Origin: Streptomyces fildesensis
GTDB lineage: Bacteria > Actinomycetota > Actinomycetes > Streptomycetales > Streptomycetaceae
Direction: 5' to 3'
Assembly (NCBI RefSeq): GCF_016107395.1
Contig: NZ_JAAIKO010000003.1
Span: 62,001-126,000, forward strand
DNA: 64,000 nt
The translations under genes were made by a program, and so were the position numbers. Of this stretch, positions 8,701 to 17,120 are shown piece by piece; position 1 is the stretch's first letter, and every line of letters begins with the position of its first letter. The notes below the pieces were generated by a model that saw only the letters and a program-made list of their open reading frames with translations, made no database searches and was not told the origin of the DNA.

Positions 8701-9060
8701 TTGTCCACTGAGTTATCCACAGGCCCGAGGTCCAGCCTGGGGATAACTGGGGATAAGTCGACAGACCAATCTGACCTAGTCGACAAATCGGCACACAGGC
8801 ACCGAGCCCGTCCACAGTGGCCCAGGTCACCCTTCGTCAGCCCAATTCCTCTGATCAACTCTATAGGGGGAACACTTCTCACTCGAAAGTGAGTGTTAAG
8901 AGGGTTTGGACCGGGAATCCTTCGCCGAGCACCGGGCGTCCGGAACGATCAACTCCGTCTTCCACAGTTCGCACACACAACCTGTGGACAAAGGAAAAGA
9001 ATCCCCATCCACCTGTGGATAACTCGGGTCCGCACCCCCTCCCAACTCCCGTTCTCCACA
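8701..9060. promoter_or_regulatory. Cluster of DnaA boxes between pheA and serS
   Basis: The intergenic region of 553 bases holds a cluster of 9-mers matching the Streptomyces DnaA box (Y-Y-G/A/C-TCCACA). Full matches are TTATCCACA at 8713-8721 and, on the minus strand, 9014-9022; TTGTCCACA on the minus strand at 8983-8991; CCGTCCACA at 8808-8816; and TTCTCCACA at 9052-9060. One-mismatch copies are at 8701-8709, 8738-8746, 8748-8756 and 8958-8966. The stretch is much more AT-rich than its surroundings and holds no plausible gene. Such clusters outside oriC titrate DnaA. S. coelicolor has one called D78 that, as I recall, lies in this part of the chromosome. Confidence 0.85.
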
Positions 9061-9217
9061 AGGGCGGTGCCCCGATGGAGGGATGCGGTGAATTCGGTTG
9101 ACGGCACCCTTTTGTCCGTTATTGCATTTCGCTCCCCTTTTCCCAGAAACGGACATAACGCCACCAAAAGCCCTTAACTTGTCGCGTCGGACCCCGCCGC
9201 CCCGGTAGCCTGTAGCC

Positions 9218-10495
9218 GTGATTGACCTTCGCCTGCTTCGTGAGGACCCCGACCGTGTGCGCGCCTCCCAGCGCGCCCGTGGAGAGGACGTCGCGCTCGT
9301 CGACGCCCTCCTCTCCGCCGACGAGCGGCGCAGGTCGTCCAGTCATCGCTTCGACGAACTGCGCGCCGAGCAGCGCCAGCTCGGCAAGCTCATCCCCAAG
9401 GCCCAGGGGGACGAGAAGGCCGAACTCCTGAAGAAGACCGGCGTGCTCTCGGCCGCGGTCAAGGCCGCGGACGCGGAGCAGAACGAGGCCGCGCAGGAGG
9501 CCCAGAGCCTGCTGCTCAAGCTCGGCAACCTCGTGCACCCGGACGCGCCGATCGGCGGCGAGGAGGACTTCGTCGTCCTCGAGCAGCTCGGTGCGCCGCG
9601 CGACTTCGCCGCCGAGGGCTTCGAGCCCAAGGACCACCTGGAACTGGGCGAGATCCTCGGCGCCATCGACGTGGACCGCGGCGCCAAGGTCTCCGGCTCG
9701 CGCTTCTACTACCTGACGGGCGTCGGCGCGCTGCTGGAGCTGGCCCTGGTCAACGCGGCGATCGCGCAGGCCACCGCGGCCGGCTTCGTCCCGATCCTGA
9801 CCCCGACCCTCGTCAAGCCCGCGGCCATGGCCGGCACCGGCTACCTCGGCCAGGTCGACGACGACGTGTACTACCTGGAGAAGGACGACCTGTACCTGGT
9901 CGGCACCTCCGAGGTCCCGCTCGCCGCGTACCACATGGACGAGATCATCGACGCGGCCAAGCTGCCGCTGCGGTACGCGGGCTTCTCGCCCTGCTACCGC
10001 CGCGAGGCCGGGTCGTACGGCAAGGACACCCGCGGCATCATCCGGGTGCACCAGTTCGACAAGGTCGAGATGTTCGTCTACACCACGCCGGAGGACGCCG
10101 AGGCCGAGCACCAGCGGCTCCTGGAGTGGGAGAAGCAGTGGCTCACCGCCCTGGAACTGCCGTTCCAGGTGATCGAGCTGGCCTCGGGCGACCTGGGCTC
10201 CTCGGCGTCGCGCAAGTTCGACTGCGAGGCGTGGATCCCGACCCAGGGCAAGTACCGCGAGCTGACCTCGACGTCGAACACCACCGAGTTCCAGTCCCGC
10301 AGGCTGTCGATCCGGCTGCGTGACGAGAACGGCACCCGCCCGCTCGCCACGCTCAACGGCACGCTGTGCGCCGTACCGCGCACCATCGTGGCGATCCTGG
10401 AGAACCACCAGCAGGCCGACGGCTCGGTCCGGGTCCCGGAGATCCTGCGCCCGTACCTGGGCGGCCGTGAGTTCCTGGAGCCGGTCAGCAAGTGA
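9218..10495 (+). CDS. serS: Seryl-tRNA synthetase
   Basis: This 425-residue class II synthetase charges tRNA(Ser) (and tRNA(Sec)) with serine in the cytosol. The N-terminal coiled-coil arm (about residues 30-100, rich in Glu/Ala/Lys) binds the long variable arm of tRNA(Ser). The catalytic core shows motif 2 ([25 protein letters not shown]) and the upstream [10 protein letters not shown] that contacts serine. Motif 3 ends in [19 protein letters not shown]. The GTG at 9218 gives [15 protein letters not shown], the standard N-terminus. It is preceded by the DnaA-box cluster and by 150 bases with no other recognised element. The stop overlaps the start of the next gene (GTGA). Confidence 0.97.
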   Translation: MIDLRLLREDPDRVRASQRARGEDVALVDALLSADERRRSSSHRFDELRAEQRQLGKLIPKAQGDEKAELLKKTGVLSAAVKAADAEQNEAAQEAQSLLLKLGNLVHPDAPIGGEEDFVVLEQLGAPRDFAAEGFEPKDHLELGEILGAIDVDRGAKVSGSRFYYLTGVGALLELALVNAAIAQATAAGFVPILTPTLVKPAAMAGTGYLGQVDDDVYYLEKDDLYLVGTSEVPLAAYHMDEIIDAAKLPLRYAGFSPCYRREAGSYGKDTRGIIRVHQFDKVEMFVYTTPEDAEAEHQRLLEWEKQWLTALELPFQVIELASGDLGSSASRKFDCEAWIPTQGKYRELTSTSNTTEFQSRRLSIRLRDENGTRPLATLNGTLCAVPRTIVAILENHQQADGSVRVPEILRPYLGGREFLEPVSK

Positions 10496-11310
10496 GCTCC
10501 TCCGCGCCCCTCCCGTACCGGCTGATCGCCACCGACCTGGACGGCACGCTGCTGCGCAGCGACCACACCGTCTCGGAACGGTCGCGGACGGCGCTCGCCG
10601 CGGCCACCGCGGCGGGCGCCGCGCACATCGTCGTCACCGGCCGTTCCGTGCCCTGGGCCCGGCACATCCTGGACGACCTGGGCTACGAGGGCCTGGCGGT
10701 GTGCGGGCAGGGCGCGCAGGTCTACCACGCGGGTGAACACCGGCTGCTGACGTCCGTGACGCTGGACCGCCAGCTCGCCGGACTCGCGCTGGCCAAGATC
10801 GAGGCCGAGATCGGCCCGCTCTTCCTGGCCGCGAGCCGGGACGGCCTGGACGGCGAGGTCCTGATCGGCGCGGGGTACCAGCACAACCCCGAGCTGCCGG
10901 TCATCCACATGCAGGACGACAGCGAGCTGTGGAGCGCCCCGCTCAACAAGCTCTACCTCCAGCACCCGGGCCTGGGTGACGACGGTCTGGCCCGGGTCGC
11001 ACGCGAGGTCGCGGGCGATCTGGTCGGGGTGACGATGGCCGGCGAGGGCATCGTCGAACTGCTGCCGCTCGGCCTCAGCAAGGCCACCGGCCTCTCCATC
11101 GCCGCCCGCCGGCTGGGCCTGACGGCCGCCGACACCATCGCCTTCGGCGACATGCCGAACGATCTGCCGATGTTCGCGTGGGCCGCGCACGGCGTCGCGA
11201 TGGCCAACGCGCACGACGAACTGAAGGCCGTCGCGGACAAGGTCACCACCTCGAACGACGAGGACGGCATCGCGGTCGTCCTGGAACGGCTCTTCGCCAT
11301 CACCTCCTAG
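10492..11310 (+). CDS. HAD-family (Cof/IIB type) phosphatase, serS-coupled
   Basis: This is a 272-residue HAD phosphohydrolase. Motif I is [12 protein letters not shown] (nucleophile and acid/base Asp), motif II is the Thr in VVTGRS, motif III is the Lys in LSKATGLS, and motif IV is [10 protein letters not shown] large alpha/beta cap between motifs II and III marks subclass IIB, which hydrolyses sugar phosphates, pyridoxal phosphate or FMN. The substrate cannot be told. The GTG start is inside the serS stop, so it is translated with serS, an arrangement that may simply reflect shared expression. A paralogue with the same opening motif lies at 25473-26330. Confidence 0.88.
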   Translation: MSSSAPLPYRLIATDLDGTLLRSDHTVSERSRTALAAATAAGAAHIVVTGRSVPWARHILDDLGYEGLAVCGQGAQVYHAGEHRLLTSVTLDRQLAGLALAKIEAEIGPLFLAASRDGLDGEVLIGAGYQHNPELPVIHMQDDSELWSAPLNKLYLQHPGLGDDGLARVAREVAGDLVGVTMAGEGIVELLPLGLSKATGLSIAARRLGLTAADTIAFGDMPNDLPMFAWAAHGVAMANAHDELKAVADKVTTSNDEDGIAVVLERLFAITS

Positions 11311-11336
11311 GGCGACCGGGAGTAGCGTGCGTTCCC

Positions 11337-12806
11337 ATGACGGTTCGCAGGGTCAATCCGGCGGGTGGGGATGCGCGTGCGGCTGACGGTGCGGGGCCGG
11401 GTCCCGACGGGTCCATCGGCAGCGATCTCCATCTGGAGCTGACCGGCCCCGGCGGCCGGCGCGCCTCGCTGATGCGGGCGCTACGCGAGGCGATCCGCAC
11501 CGGCCGGCTCACCCCCGGCACCCGGCTGCCGCCCTACCGCTCGCTCTCCGCCGACCTCGGCATCGCCCGCAACACCGTGGCGGAGGCGTACGCCGAACTC
11601 GTCGCCGAGGGGTGGCTCACCGCCCGCCAGGGCTCCGGCACCCGCGTCGCGCCGCGCACCGCGCCACCGAAGCCGAACCCGGCCCCCGCCGTCGCCGCAC
11701 CCTCCCCGCGCACCGCGCGGCCCGCGTACAACCTGCTGCAGGGCCAGCCCGACGCCGGCAGCTTCCCCCGCGCCGCCTGGCTCACCTCCGCCCGCCGCGC
11801 GCTGACCGCCGCGCCCACCGAGGCGTTCGGTCCCGGTGACCCGCACGGCCGCCCCGAGCTGCGCGAGGCGCTGGCCGAGTACCTCGCCCGCGCCCGCGGG
11901 GTGCGTACCGACCCCGCCAGGGTCGTCGTCTGCTCGGGCTTCGCCCATGGTCTGCGGCTGCTGGTCCAGGTGCTGCGCGGCCCGATGGCCGTCGAGGCGT
12001 ACGGGCTGGCCTTCCACCGCGGCATCCTGGCGGCGGCCCGGATGCGTACGGTGCCGCTGGCCGTCGACGCGGAGGGCGCACGGACCAGGGATCTGGCGGC
12101 GAGCGGCGCGAAGTCCGTGCTGCTCACCCCCGCCCATCAGTTCCCGACCGGCGGTCCGCTCGGCCCGGATCGGCGGGCGGCCGTCGTCGACTGGGCCAGG
12201 ACGACGGGCGGCATCGTCCTGGAGGACGACTACGACGGGGAATTCCGTTACGACCGGCAGCCGGTCGGCGCGGTGCAGGGCCTCGAACCCGAACGCGTCG
12301 TCTACCTCGGATCGGTCAGCAAGAGCCTGTCACCGGCGGTGCGGCTGGGCTGGATGGTGCTTCCGGGACCGCTCGTGGAACAGGTGGTGGCGGCCAAGGG
12401 CGAGCGGGAGGCCACGGCCGGCGCCCTGGACCAGCTGACCCTCGCGGATTTCATCGCCTCCGGCGCGTACGACCGCCATGTTCGCCGGATGCGGCAGCAC
12501 TACCGCCTGCGGCGCGACCAGCTCGTCGCCGCGCTGGCCGAGCGCGCCCCGCACATCGGCGTCTCCGGCGTCGCGGCCGGGCTGCACGCCGTGCTGGAAC
12601 TTCCGCCCGGCACCGAGAGCGCCGCGGTCCGTGCCGCGGCGCGGCACGGTCTCGTCCTGGACGGCCTGGCCGGATACCGGCATCCCGACAGCGCGATGGA
12701 TGTGCAGGACGGGCTGGTCGTCGGCTACGGCACGCCGTCCGACCATGCGTTCAGCGGCGCTCTGGAAGCGCTGTGCCGGGCGCTTCCGCCGGCCGGCGGT
12801 CGCTGA
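11337..12806 (+). CDS. MocR-type regulator (GntR HTH fused to aminotransferase-like domain)
   Basis: The product has 489 residues. A GntR winged helix at about residues 40-105 is read from ALREAIRTGRLTPGTRLPPYRSLSADLGIARNTVAEAYAEL. It is joined to a fold-type I aminotransferase-like domain with the PLP-lysine segment GSVSKSLSPAVRLGW near residue 325 and EDDYDGEFRYD before it. MocR regulators sense PLP or amino-acid adducts. PdxR controls pyridoxal synthesis, others control GABA or taurine genes. No pdxST or gab genes are adjacent, so the target is open. The ATG at 11337 follows GGGAG; an upstream extension of the open frame has no domain. Its 3' end overlaps the convergent rhomboid-like gene by 56 bases. 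Confidence 0.88.
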   Translation: MTVRRVNPAGGDARAADGAGPGPDGSIGSDLHLELTGPGGRRASLMRALREAIRTGRLTPGTRLPPYRSLSADLGIARNTVAEAYAELVAEGWLTARQGSGTRVAPRTAPPKPNPAPAVAAPSPRTARPAYNLLQGQPDAGSFPRAAWLTSARRALTAAPTEAFGPGDPHGRPELREALAEYLARARGVRTDPARVVVCSGFAHGLRLLVQVLRGPMAVEAYGLAFHRGILAAARMRTVPLAVDAEGARTRDLAASGAKSVLLTPAHQFPTGGPLGPDRRAAVVDWARTTGGIVLEDDYDGEFRYDRQPVGAVQGLEPERVVYLGSVSKSLSPAVRLGWMVLPGPLVEQVVAAKGEREATAGALDQLTLADFIASGAYDRHVRRMRQHYRLRRDQLVAALAERAPHIGVSGVAAGLHAVLELPPGTESAAVRAAARHGLVLDGLAGYRHPDSAMDVQDGLVVGYGTPSDHAFSGALEALCRALPPAGGR

Positions 12807-13524
12807 CCGGCCGACGGCCGTTACGGGGCTCCGGCCGGTGCGGGCCGTCCGGCTTCCGCGCGGTCGGCGTCAGCCCGTAGCAGGCCAGGCCGATGAGAAC
12901 GGCCGTGAGATGCCCGAGGTCGGTGAAGGTGCGGCTGGTGAGGACGGGCACGGTGAAGAACGTCAGGATCCCCAGCAGATAGCCCCACCGCCAGGGACGC
13001 GGCACCAGGTACGTCAGCACGCCGACGACACCGGCCATCCCGTAGCTGACCCCGACGTCGACGGTGTGGGCGAGGGAACGCGGCAGCCGGTCGTAATGGA
13101 TGCCGAACAGTACGGCCTTCTGGCTGACGAGCGTGGCCCCGATGTGCGCGGTGGCGACGACGACGAGCCAGCGCCAGGTGCCCATCCAGCGTTCGGCGGG
13201 CGCGTGGATCAGCTCGTAGAAGACGAAGTAGATGGCGAAGCCGGACGGGGTCGCCACCCACAGGGCACTGGCGAGCAGCACCCGGACCGGGTGCTGCCGC
13301 AGTTCGATGAGGTTGGTGCTGACGTGGTGCAGCAGGTACGCCCGCACGTGGGGTGACACGACGGCGACCACACAGGTCGTGATCGTCAGGATCAGCAGCC
13401 AGATGTGGGTCCCGGGGGAGGAACGCACCCAGGAAGCGCCAAAGCGCCCCACACCCTGGAGGGTGATGCGGCGGCGCTCGACGGGGATCGGGGTGTCCTG
13501 CTCTGCGGCCATCCCCCACATCAT
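12751..13524 (-). CDS. Rhomboid-like integral membrane protein
   Basis: The product has 257 residues and six predicted membrane segments, for example THIWLLILTITTCVVAVV, VLLASALWVATPSGFAIYFVFYELI and the pair around VDVGVSYGMAGVVGVLTYLVP. The segment VGVSYGMAG sits where rhomboid proteases carry their GxSG serine motif. SYG is not the strict motif, and the histidine partner could be the one in DLGHLTAVLIGL. It is therefore either a diverged protease or an inactive relative; Streptomyces proteins of this look are annotated rhomboid-like. The basic C-terminal 45 residues are low-complexity. The start could be the ATG at 13524 or the one at 13512 (MAAEQ). Confidence 0.72.
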   Translation of the reverse strand: MMWGMAAEQDTPIPVERRRITLQGVGRFGASWVRSSPGTHIWLLILTITTCVVAVVSPHVRAYLLHHVSTNLIELRQHPVRVLLASALWVATPSGFAIYFVFYELIHAPAERWMGTWRWLVVVATAHIGATLVSQKAVLFGIHYDRLPRSLAHTVDVGVSYGMAGVVGVLTYLVPRPWRWGYLLGILTFFTVPVLTSRTFTDLGHLTAVLIGLACYGLTPTARKPDGPHRPEPRNGRRPVSDRRPAEAPGTALPERR

Positions 13525-13594
13525 CTGTCAGGGCCGGCTGACCCGGCCAATCGCGTTTCGGACGTTCTTGATCGCGCACACCCGGCAGGGGGTG

Positions 13595-14215
13595 TCAGGC
13601 GCCCTTGATGGCGGAGATGTCGAAGCGCAGCTTGACCTGCTCGCCGATGAGGACGCCACCGGTCTCCAGGGCGGCGTTGTAGTTCAGGCCCCAGTCGGTG
13701 CGGTCGATCTTCGCGGTGCCCTCGAAGCCGACGCGCTCGTTGCCGTACAGGTCCTTGGCGGAGCCGTTGTAGGCGAGGTCGAGCGTGACCGGGCGGGTGG
13801 TGCCCTTGATGGTGAGGTCGCCCGTCATGCGGTACGAGTCCTCGCCGAGGCGCTCGGCGTCGGTGGAGCGGAAGGTGATCTCCGGGAAGGCCGGGGCGTC
13901 GAAGAAGTCACCGGTGCGCAGGTGCTCGTCGCGCTGGGCCTGGTTGGTGTCGATGCTGGCGACCTTGATGACCAGCTCGGCGGTGGACAGGTGCGGGTTG
14001 CTGCCGTCGAGGTGCAGCGCGCCCTCGTACTCGGCGAACTGGCCGCGGACGGTGGTGACCATCGCGTGCCGGACGGAGAAGCCGATCTCGCTGTGGGTCG
14101 GGTCGACGGTGTACTCGCCGGTGAGGTGCGAGAGGTCGCCGGCGGCGGGGCCGGTCGCCACGGCGACGCCCGCGGTGCTGCCCGTGGTGGTCTTGGTGCG
14201 GTTGAAGAGTCCCAT
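13595..14215 (-). CDS. YceI-family lipid-binding protein
   Basis: The 206-residue protein carries a YceI lipocalin-like domain over about residues 33-205. GEYTVDPTHSEIGFSVRHAMVTTVRGQF and FRSTDAERLGEDSYRMTGDLTIKGTTRPVTLDL are characteristic blocks. YceI proteins bind isoprenoid or fatty-acyl amphiphiles in a beta-barrel. There is no signal peptide: the N-terminus MGLFNRTKTTTGS is basic and short, so this version is probably cytosolic, which is common in Streptomyces. AAGGAG precedes the ATG. Two abutting GTTCAAC repeats lie upstream (14235-14248) and may control it. Confidence 0.93.
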   Translation of the reverse strand: MGLFNRTKTTTGSTAGVAVATGPAAGDLSHLTGEYTVDPTHSEIGFSVRHAMVTTVRGQFAEYEGALHLDGSNPHLSTAELVIKVASIDTNQAQRDEHLRTGDFFDAPAFPEITFRSTDAERLGEDSYRMTGDLTIKGTTRPVTLDLAYNGSAKDLYGNERVGFEGTAKIDRTDWGLNYNAALETGGVLIGEQVKLRFDISAIKGA

Positions 14216-14234
14216 GATGTGCTCCTTACGAGTA

Positions 14235-14285
14235 GTTCAACGTTCAACTTCATTCACCATAACTCCATTCCATTTAACTTTCAAC
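14235..14285. promoter_or_regulatory. GTTCAAC direct repeats between yceI and the FadR-type regulator
   Basis: The 114-base divergent intergenic region is AT-rich for this genome. It contains GTTCAAC at 14235-14241 directly followed by GTTCAAC at 14242-14248, and a near copy TTTCAAC at 14279-14285. Directly repeated heptamers like these are typical operators for dimeric repressors. Separately, GTTGTAGGATGACC just before the regulator start resembles a GntR half-site pair. Both are inferences from pattern only. Confidence 0.4.
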
Positions 14286-14329
14286 AACCTCACTCGAATG
14301 AGTCACGGATGCAGTTGTAGGATGACCGG

Positions 14330-15040
14330 ATGACACTCCACGCAGCCGACCGCAGATCCCTGGTCGACACCGTCGTCGAGCAGCTCCGCGAGCAGCTCGC
14401 CGCCGGTACCTGGCAGGTCGGGATGCGCATTCCGACCGAGCACGAGCTCGCCGACCTGCTCGGCGTGGGCCGCAACACGGTCCGCGAGGCGGTCCGGGTG
14501 CTCGCGCACGCCGGCCAGCTGGAGTCACGGCAGGGCCAGGGCACCTACGTGATCTCCCGGGCCGACCCCGCCGCCGTGCTCCTGGGCATGCGCAGGGCCG
14601 GTATCCGCGACGTGCTGGAGCTGCGGATCGCGATGGAGGCGGAAGGCGCCCGGCTGGCCGCCGCCCGGCGGACGCCGGAGGACCTGGAGCGGATGCGCTC
14701 CGCGCTCGGCAGCGTGCACGACCACGGCGCGGAACTGACCGGTGGGGCGCAGGCCGACGACGACGTCCGCTTCCACCAGTACGTCGTGGAGGCCGCGCAC
14801 AATGCCGCGCTGACCGAGGTCTACCGCTACTTCAGCTCCTCGGTCCGCGAGACACTCCTCGCCGCGGTCGGCGACAGCGACATGCCGCCGATCGACCTGG
14901 CGGCGCACACCGCGCTGGTCGACGCCATCGAGGCAGGGGACCCGCAGGCCGCCGACAGCGCCGCGCGGGCGCTGCTGCGGGAGCCGCTGCGTGCGGTCGA
15001 AGCCCTCCTCGCCGCGGCACCGGACCACCCGACCAGCTGA
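14330..15040 (+). CDS. FadR/GntR-type transcriptional regulator (FCD domain)
   Basis: The product has 236 residues. The N-terminal GntR winged helix is clear: VVEQLREQLAAGTWQVGMRIPTEHELADLLGVGRNTVREAVRVL, about residues 13-60. The C-terminal all-helical FCD ligand domain has the metal/ligand residues typical of the family: D and H in DDVRFHQYVVEAAHN, and HTALVDAIEAGD near residue 190. FCD regulators respond to carboxylic acids. The gene is divergent from yceI and 35 bases upstream of an MFS transporter on the same strand, so the transporter is the natural target. The ATG at 14330 lies after GATGACCGG; no strong ribosome-binding site is seen. Confidence 0.88.
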   Translation: MTLHAADRRSLVDTVVEQLREQLAAGTWQVGMRIPTEHELADLLGVGRNTVREAVRVLAHAGQLESRQGQGTYVISRADPAAVLLGMRRAGIRDVLELRIAMEAEGARLAAARRTPEDLERMRSALGSVHDHGAELTGGAQADDDVRFHQYVVEAAHNAALTEVYRYFSSSVRETLLAAVGDSDMPPIDLAAHTALVDAIEAGDPQAADSAARALLREPLRAVEALLAAAPDHPTS

Positions 15041-15075
15041 ATCACCTCGCCACCACCCTTGGAAGGGGGCCCGCC

Positions 15076-16332
15076 TTGGCACGTCCGACCGCCACCGTCC
15101 CGCTCGTCGACGCGGAGCCCGGCCACCCGTCCGGGTCGCCCCGGCTGCTCTCCCACCCCGTACTGCTGCTGGCCGGCATCGTGCTGGCCTCGCTCAACAT
15201 GCGGGGCGCGCTGGCCAGCATGGCGCCGCTGGTCGGCGACGTCAGCGCGCACTACGGGCTCTCCTCGACGGTGAGCAGCCTGGTCACGTCGGTGCCGGTG
15301 CTCTTCCTGGGGCTCGGCTCGATGGTCGCGCCCCGGCTGTCGCAGCGGTTCGGCACCGAACAGGTGCTGTTCGCCGCGCTGGCGGCGCTGGCTGCCGGGA
15401 TCGTGGTGCGGTCGCTGTCCTCGGTCGTGGCACTGTTCGCCGGCAGCATCCTGCTGGGAACGGCGATAGCCCTGCTGAACGTGCTGATGCCCGGCCTGAT
15501 CAAGCGCGACTTCCCGCACCGGGCCGCGAGCATGACCTCGCTCTACACCTGCGCGATGGTCATCGGCGCGTCGACGGCCGCCGGGGTGTCCGTCCCCCTG
15601 GAGAAGTCGTTCGGCGGCAGCTGGCAGGCCGCCCTGGCGTTCTGGGCCCTCCCGGCGGCCGTCGCCGCGGCGGTCTGGTTCCCGCAGGTGGTGCTGTCCC
15701 GCAGGACCCGTTTCGCCGCGGCCGCCGCTCCCCGGACGAACAGCCCGGTTCCGGTCCGGGACGCCGGGCTCCGGCGGGTGCCGCTGGCCTGGCAGGTCAC
15801 CTGCTTCATGGGCCTGCAGTCGCTGCTCGTCTACGTCGTCATCGCGTGGATGCCGACGATCCTCACCGACCACGGAATGAGCAAGGGCACCGCGGGGGTC
15901 GTCTTCGCCGTCAGCAACCTGATCCAGGTGGTGGGCGCGTTCGTCTTCCCGCTGCTCGCGGGCCGGATGCGCAACCAGGGTCCGCTGGTGGCCGTCGCCG
16001 TGAGTCTGACCGCCGCCGGATACGTCGGGCTCCTGGTGGACCCGGTCGGCGGCGCCTGGGCGTGGGCCGCCCTGCTCGGCGTCGGCCAGGGCGGCGCCGT
16101 CGGGCTGGCGCTGACGATGATCGTGCTCCGCAGCCGGGACGCGTTCACCGCCGCACGGCTGTCGGGCATGGCCCAGGGCGTCGGCTATCTGCTCGCCGCC
16201 GCCGGACCGCTGGCGGCCGGCGCGCTCTACCAGAGCAGCGGCGGCTGGACCGCCCCGATCGTGCTGATGCTGCTGCTGTGCGGCGCGCAGCTCGCCGCGG
16301 GACTGGGCGCGGGCAGGGACCGCAAGGTCTGA
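15076..16332 (+). CDS. MFS transporter, CynX/NimT (cyanate permease-like) family
   Basis: The product has 418 residues and 12 predicted membrane helices. The first block, LLAGIVLASLNMRGALASMAPLVGDVSAHYGLSSTVSSLVTSVPVLFLGLGS, has the NMR...P pattern of the CynX/NimT branch of the major facilitator superfamily. Members export or import small organic anions and drugs such as 2-nitroimidazole; the substrate here is unknown. The start is a TTG at 15076, chosen because a strong GGAAGGGGG lies 6-14 bases upstream and the next in-frame start would cut the conserved N-terminus. It is probably co-transcribed with the FadR-type regulator, which would be its local regulator. Confidence 0.87.
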   Translation: MARPTATVPLVDAEPGHPSGSPRLLSHPVLLLAGIVLASLNMRGALASMAPLVGDVSAHYGLSSTVSSLVTSVPVLFLGLGSMVAPRLSQRFGTEQVLFAALAALAAGIVVRSLSSVVALFAGSILLGTAIALLNVLMPGLIKRDFPHRAASMTSLYTCAMVIGASTAAGVSVPLEKSFGGSWQAALAFWALPAAVAAAVWFPQVVLSRRTRFAAAAAPRTNSPVPVRDAGLRRVPLAWQVTCFMGLQSLLVYVVIAWMPTILTDHGMSKGTAGVVFAVSNLIQVVGAFVFPLLAGRMRNQGPLVAVAVSLTAAGYVGLLVDPVGGAWAWAALLGVGQGGAVGLALTMIVLRSRDAFTAARLSGMAQGVGYLLAAAGPLAAGALYQSSGGWTAPIVLMLLLCGAQLAAGLGAGRDRKV

Positions 16333-16369
16333 CCCCCGGCCCCCGCCCCTCCCGTCCGTCGATGCCCGG

Positions 16370-17089
16370 CTACTCCTCGCCCGCCAGGGTCAGCGAGCGC
16401 AGCCGCTGCGCGGCGAACCAGGTGGCGGCGACGGTCACCGCGACGAGCAGGACGATCGCGACCGGGAGCCCGACGTCGGACTGCACGATGTCGCCGCCCC
16501 CGATCTTCTGCGCCAGTGCCAGCGACCACTGCTGGACGCTGAGGGTGCGGGCGCCCGGGACGAGGTTGCCGATGAGGGATTCCCAGACCAGCGCGTAGAC
16601 GAGCCCCGCCACCACGGCGTGCCGGGTGACGACGCCCAGCAGCAGGAAGACCGCGGCGTAGGCGATCGACGCGACGGCCGCGGCGATGCCGTAGGCGACC
16701 GCGAGCTGCTGGCTGTTGCCGTTCAGGATGTAACCGGCGATGAAGGTCGGGATGGCCGAGAACGCCATGGCGACGCCGATCGCGACGGTCAGTTTCGTCA
16801 GGATGATCGACGGCCGCTTCAGCGGCTTGGCCAGCAGATAGACGATCGAGCCGTCGTCGATCTCCGGCGCGATGGCGCCGGTACCGGCGATGACGCCGAT
16901 CAGCGGCACCATCGTCGCGAGCGCGAAGCCGCCCAGCAGGTCGCTGGTGACGTTGTCGTCCACACCGGCCAGGGCGCGCACGGCGACGGAGATGACGATC
17001 AGCAGCGCGGGCAGCGCGAAGAGGATGAGTGCGCGGCGCCTGCCGAGCAGCGCCCGGAAGGTGAGCCGGGCCACGGTGGGGTTGTACAT
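16370..17089 (-). CDS. ABC-2 type transporter permease
   Basis: The 239-residue membrane protein has six predicted helices. It starts MYNPTVARLTFRALLGRRRALILFALPALLIV and contains GVIAGTGAIAPEIDDGSIVYLLAKPLKRPSIILTK. The latter is the cytoplasmic segment typical of ABC-2 permeases of the NosY/multidrug type, the E-x-x-x-G-T...L.kP.sR motif. It is the last gene of a four-gene minus-strand operon (ATPase, permease, ATPase, permease) and pairs with the ATPase just upstream, whose stop is 31 bases away. Substrate unknown. It ends 37 bases from the stop of the convergent MFS gene. Confidence 0.87.
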   Translation of the reverse strand: MYNPTVARLTFRALLGRRRALILFALPALLIVISVAVRALAGVDDNVTSDLLGGFALATMVPLIGVIAGTGAIAPEIDDGSIVYLLAKPLKRPSIILTKLTVAIGVAMAFSAIPTFIAGYILNGNSQQLAVAYGIAAAVASIAYAAVFLLLGVVTRHAVVAGLVYALVWESLIGNLVPGARTLSVQQWSLALAQKIGGGDIVQSDVGLPVAIVLLVAVTVAATWFAAQRLRSLTLAGEE

Positions 17090-17120
17090 CGCTGTGGGCT
17101 CCTTAAGGCCGTTGGGCCGC

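Noticed and set aside
8700-9200. Several short overlapping frames in the pheA-serS gap
   Set aside because: All are short, on both strands, and explained by the AT-richer regulatory DNA with DnaA boxes.
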